Assembly: GCA_027297745.1 (NCBI GenBank)
Contig: JAPUHK010000108.1
Coordinates: 1-33,752 of the forward strand
DNA length: 33,752 nucleotides
Reading direction: 5' to 3'
Origin: Planctomycetota bacterium
GTDB lineage: Bacteria; Planctomycetota; PLA2
Position 1 is the stretch's first letter; each line of letters starts with the position of its first letter. A program made the translations under genes and the position numbers. The notes below the pieces were generated by a model. The model made no database searches. It worked only from the letters and a program-made list of their open reading frames with translations, and was not told the origin of the DNA. This document shows, piece after piece, positions 32,480 to 33,752 of the stretch.

Positions 32480-33752
32480 CTACCTCTTCTCGGCTTGCCG
32501 GGCCGTTTTCAGGACGTCGAGGATGCGCTGGGTAGCCTGGGCCGCCGCACGCATGCGCACCTGGACCGCCGCGCGCACGGTGCCGTGCTCGACCGTCACC
32601 GCCATAGCGCCCGGAATGGGCCAGCGCAGGGTCAGGTCCGACAGCCGATCCGCGCTCTTGTGCCACAGGTAGGCGGCCTCGCGCGTCCCGTCGAACAGCG
32701 CCGCGAGATCGACGGTGACGCCCGCCACGCGCTTGTGCAGCAGCCTGCCCGCGAACTCGGTGTGATCGTTTTGCTCCGGGGCGCCGATAATGAAGCGGTC
32801 GAGGTAGCGCTCGGTCTCGGCGCGCGAGCGATGGCCGGCGACGAGGAACACCTTGTCCTTGAGCACGCCGCTGAAGGCCTCGGTGGGGCCGTCGGCCACG
32901 CCCGCCAGCGTCGCCAGCATGGGGTTGCCGCTCTTCTCCCAGGCCTCCTTGAGCGCCCGGGGCAGCTGGCCCGTCAGCGCACCGACCGCGATGCCGTGGC
33001 GCTCGAACACAGCGGGCTCCCACTTGAAGCGCGGGTCGTTCTCGGTGCCCACAGTGAAGAACTCCTTCATCTGCTCCGAGCCGAGGAAGTTCGCGGCCGC
33101 CTCCGGGTCGGACACCTTGGCGACCATGATCAACAGCGCGTTGCCGTGCGGATCCAGATCGAGCATGCAGGCCAAGTCGCCCGTCAGGAAAGACGGCACC
33201 CGCCAGTCCTTAACGCGCTCTCCCCAGATCTCCTTGAACAGGTCGGGGGCGATGTTCCACTCGAAGTAGAGCGTCCCGTCCGGCGGCAGGTACTGCACGG
33301 ACTCGGTCGTGCCCGGCTGCAGCTTCGCCAGTACCTTCGCCGTCGCGGAGCCATTCCGCGCTGCAGCGCGGTAGTCCAGGCGCAGGAAGCGCACGCCCAC
33401 GTTGAGCGCCACGTCGTAGCGCAGGAAGTCCCCGTCCGTGCTCTCCGCCAGCTCGGGCAGCGCAAGGCCGATGACTCCCGCGGCCTCACGGAACGCTTGC
33501 TCCATCGTGGCGTGCACGTCGCGCGTCATGCGCACGCTCAAGTGCCCGCGCAGGTAGCGCTGCATGCGACCGGCGGGCTTGTAAGCGGCCTTGACCTCTT
33601 CGGAGCCGACCAGCACGTACAACTCGTTCAGCTGGCGCGCGTCGGGAAGCGCCGCGGGATCCGTCAGCGGCAGCAGCACTCCCCAGCCCTCGGGGATGTG
33701 CACCAAGGCGAACGGGCGCGTGTCCTCGATCTCCACCGTTGTGGGGAGGTCG
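32480..33752 (-). CDS. DUF3352-like protein (tentative), N-terminus beyond window
   Basis: The frame is open to the window edge; the visible 423 residues begin DLPTTVEIEDTRPFALVHIPEGWGVLLPLTDPAAL. A GTG at 33736 exists, but coding continues upstream of it, so the true start and any signal peptide are probably outside. Beta-rich repeats such as YLPPDGTLYFEWNIAPDLFKEIWG, LACMLDLDPHGNALLIMVAKVSDPEAA and VFLVAGHRSRAETERYLDRF resemble those of the next gene and of the protein at 9265. It is probably a secreted or lipid-anchored paralogue. No active site is seen. Confidence 0.7.
   Translation of the reverse strand, partial: DLPTTVEIEDTRPFALVHIPEGWGVLLPLTDPAALPDARQLNELYVLVGSEEVKAAYKPAGRMQRYLRGHLSVRMTRDVHATMEQAFREAAGVIGLALPELAESTDGDFLRYDVALNVGVRFLRLDYRAAARNGSATAKVLAKLQPGTTESVQYLPPDGTLYFEWNIAPDLFKEIWGERVKDWRVPSFLTGDLACMLDLDPHGNALLIMVAKVSDPEAAANFLGSEQMKEFFTVGTENDPRFKWEPAVFERHGIAVGALTGQLPRALKEAWEKSGNPMLATLAGVADGPTEAFSGVLKDKVFLVAGHRSRAETERYLDRFIIGAPEQNDHTEFAGRLLHKRVAGVTVDLAALFDGTREAAYLWHKSADRLSDLTLRWPIPGAMAVTVEHGTVRAAVQVRMRAAAQATQRILDVLKTARQAEKR

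Overview
This is a GC-rich (roughly two-thirds G+C), gene-dense stretch of bacterial chromosome with no phage, insertion sequence, CRISPR array or other obvious mobile island. The best lineage guess is Planctomycetota. It rests on the adjacent DUF1800/DUF1501 pair with a Tat signal, large secreted HEAT-repeat proteins, a bactofilin next to a zinc-ribbon bactofilin, and secreted thioredoxin-like proteins with eroded active sites. Acidobacteriota or Myxococcota-like groups are not excluded. Almost everything looks like vertically inherited core or lineage-specific genome.

Layout. 1-2.3 kb (minus): a truncated secreted HEAT protein and two cyclophilins, one a lipoprotein. 2.35-4.2 kb (plus): a NodU/TobZ-type carbamoyltransferase. 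4.3-5.2 kb (minus): cytochrome oxidase subunits III and IV without I and II. 5.4-9.1 kb: a PEP/pyruvate-binding ATP-grasp protein divergent from glutamate dehydrogenase. 9.3-13.4 kb (plus): an operon of a secreted DUF3352-like protein, DUF1800 and DUF1501. 13.5-15.6 kb (minus): an intact VKOR-DsbA fusion and an eroded paralogue. 15.7-20.0 kb (plus): MgtC, initiator tRNA, a thioredoxin-like protein, a HEAT protein and trmB. 20.0-20.34 kb: gene-free, with three palindromic repeats. 20.3-25.1 kb (minus): a degenerate sigma-54-activator-like protein, two bactofilin-type proteins and mutS. 25.2-27.3 kb (plus): a GCS2-type ligase overlapping a pentameric ligand-gated ion channel gene. 27.5-29.3 kb (plus): a PII-like protein with a short T-loop, then glutamine synthetase. 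29.4-30.8 kb (plus): two unrecognised proteins. 30.9-33.75 kb (minus): two DUF3352-like proteins, the last one cut by the window edge.

Themes. (1) About ten genes carry a TAnnnT (-10 like) hexamer 4-11 nt before the start codon and no Shine-Dalgarno sequence, as expected for leaderless transcripts. Other genes have clear SD sequences, so two initiation modes seem to coexist. (2) Several proteins are recognisable family members that lost key residues: the PII T-loop and B-loop, the AAA+ Walker and GAFTGA motifs, the CxxC motifs of a VKOR-DsbA paralogue, and the first Cys of a thioredoxin. (3) Gene boundaries carry two kinds of hairpin element: degenerate hexanucleotide arrays (GGGTAG-like and CCTCAG-like) and a GTAGGGGCG palindrome family whose copies show compensatory stem changes. 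Nitrogen assimilation is well represented (gdhA, PII-like, glnA, GCS2-type ligase), though only PII-like and glnA sit together.
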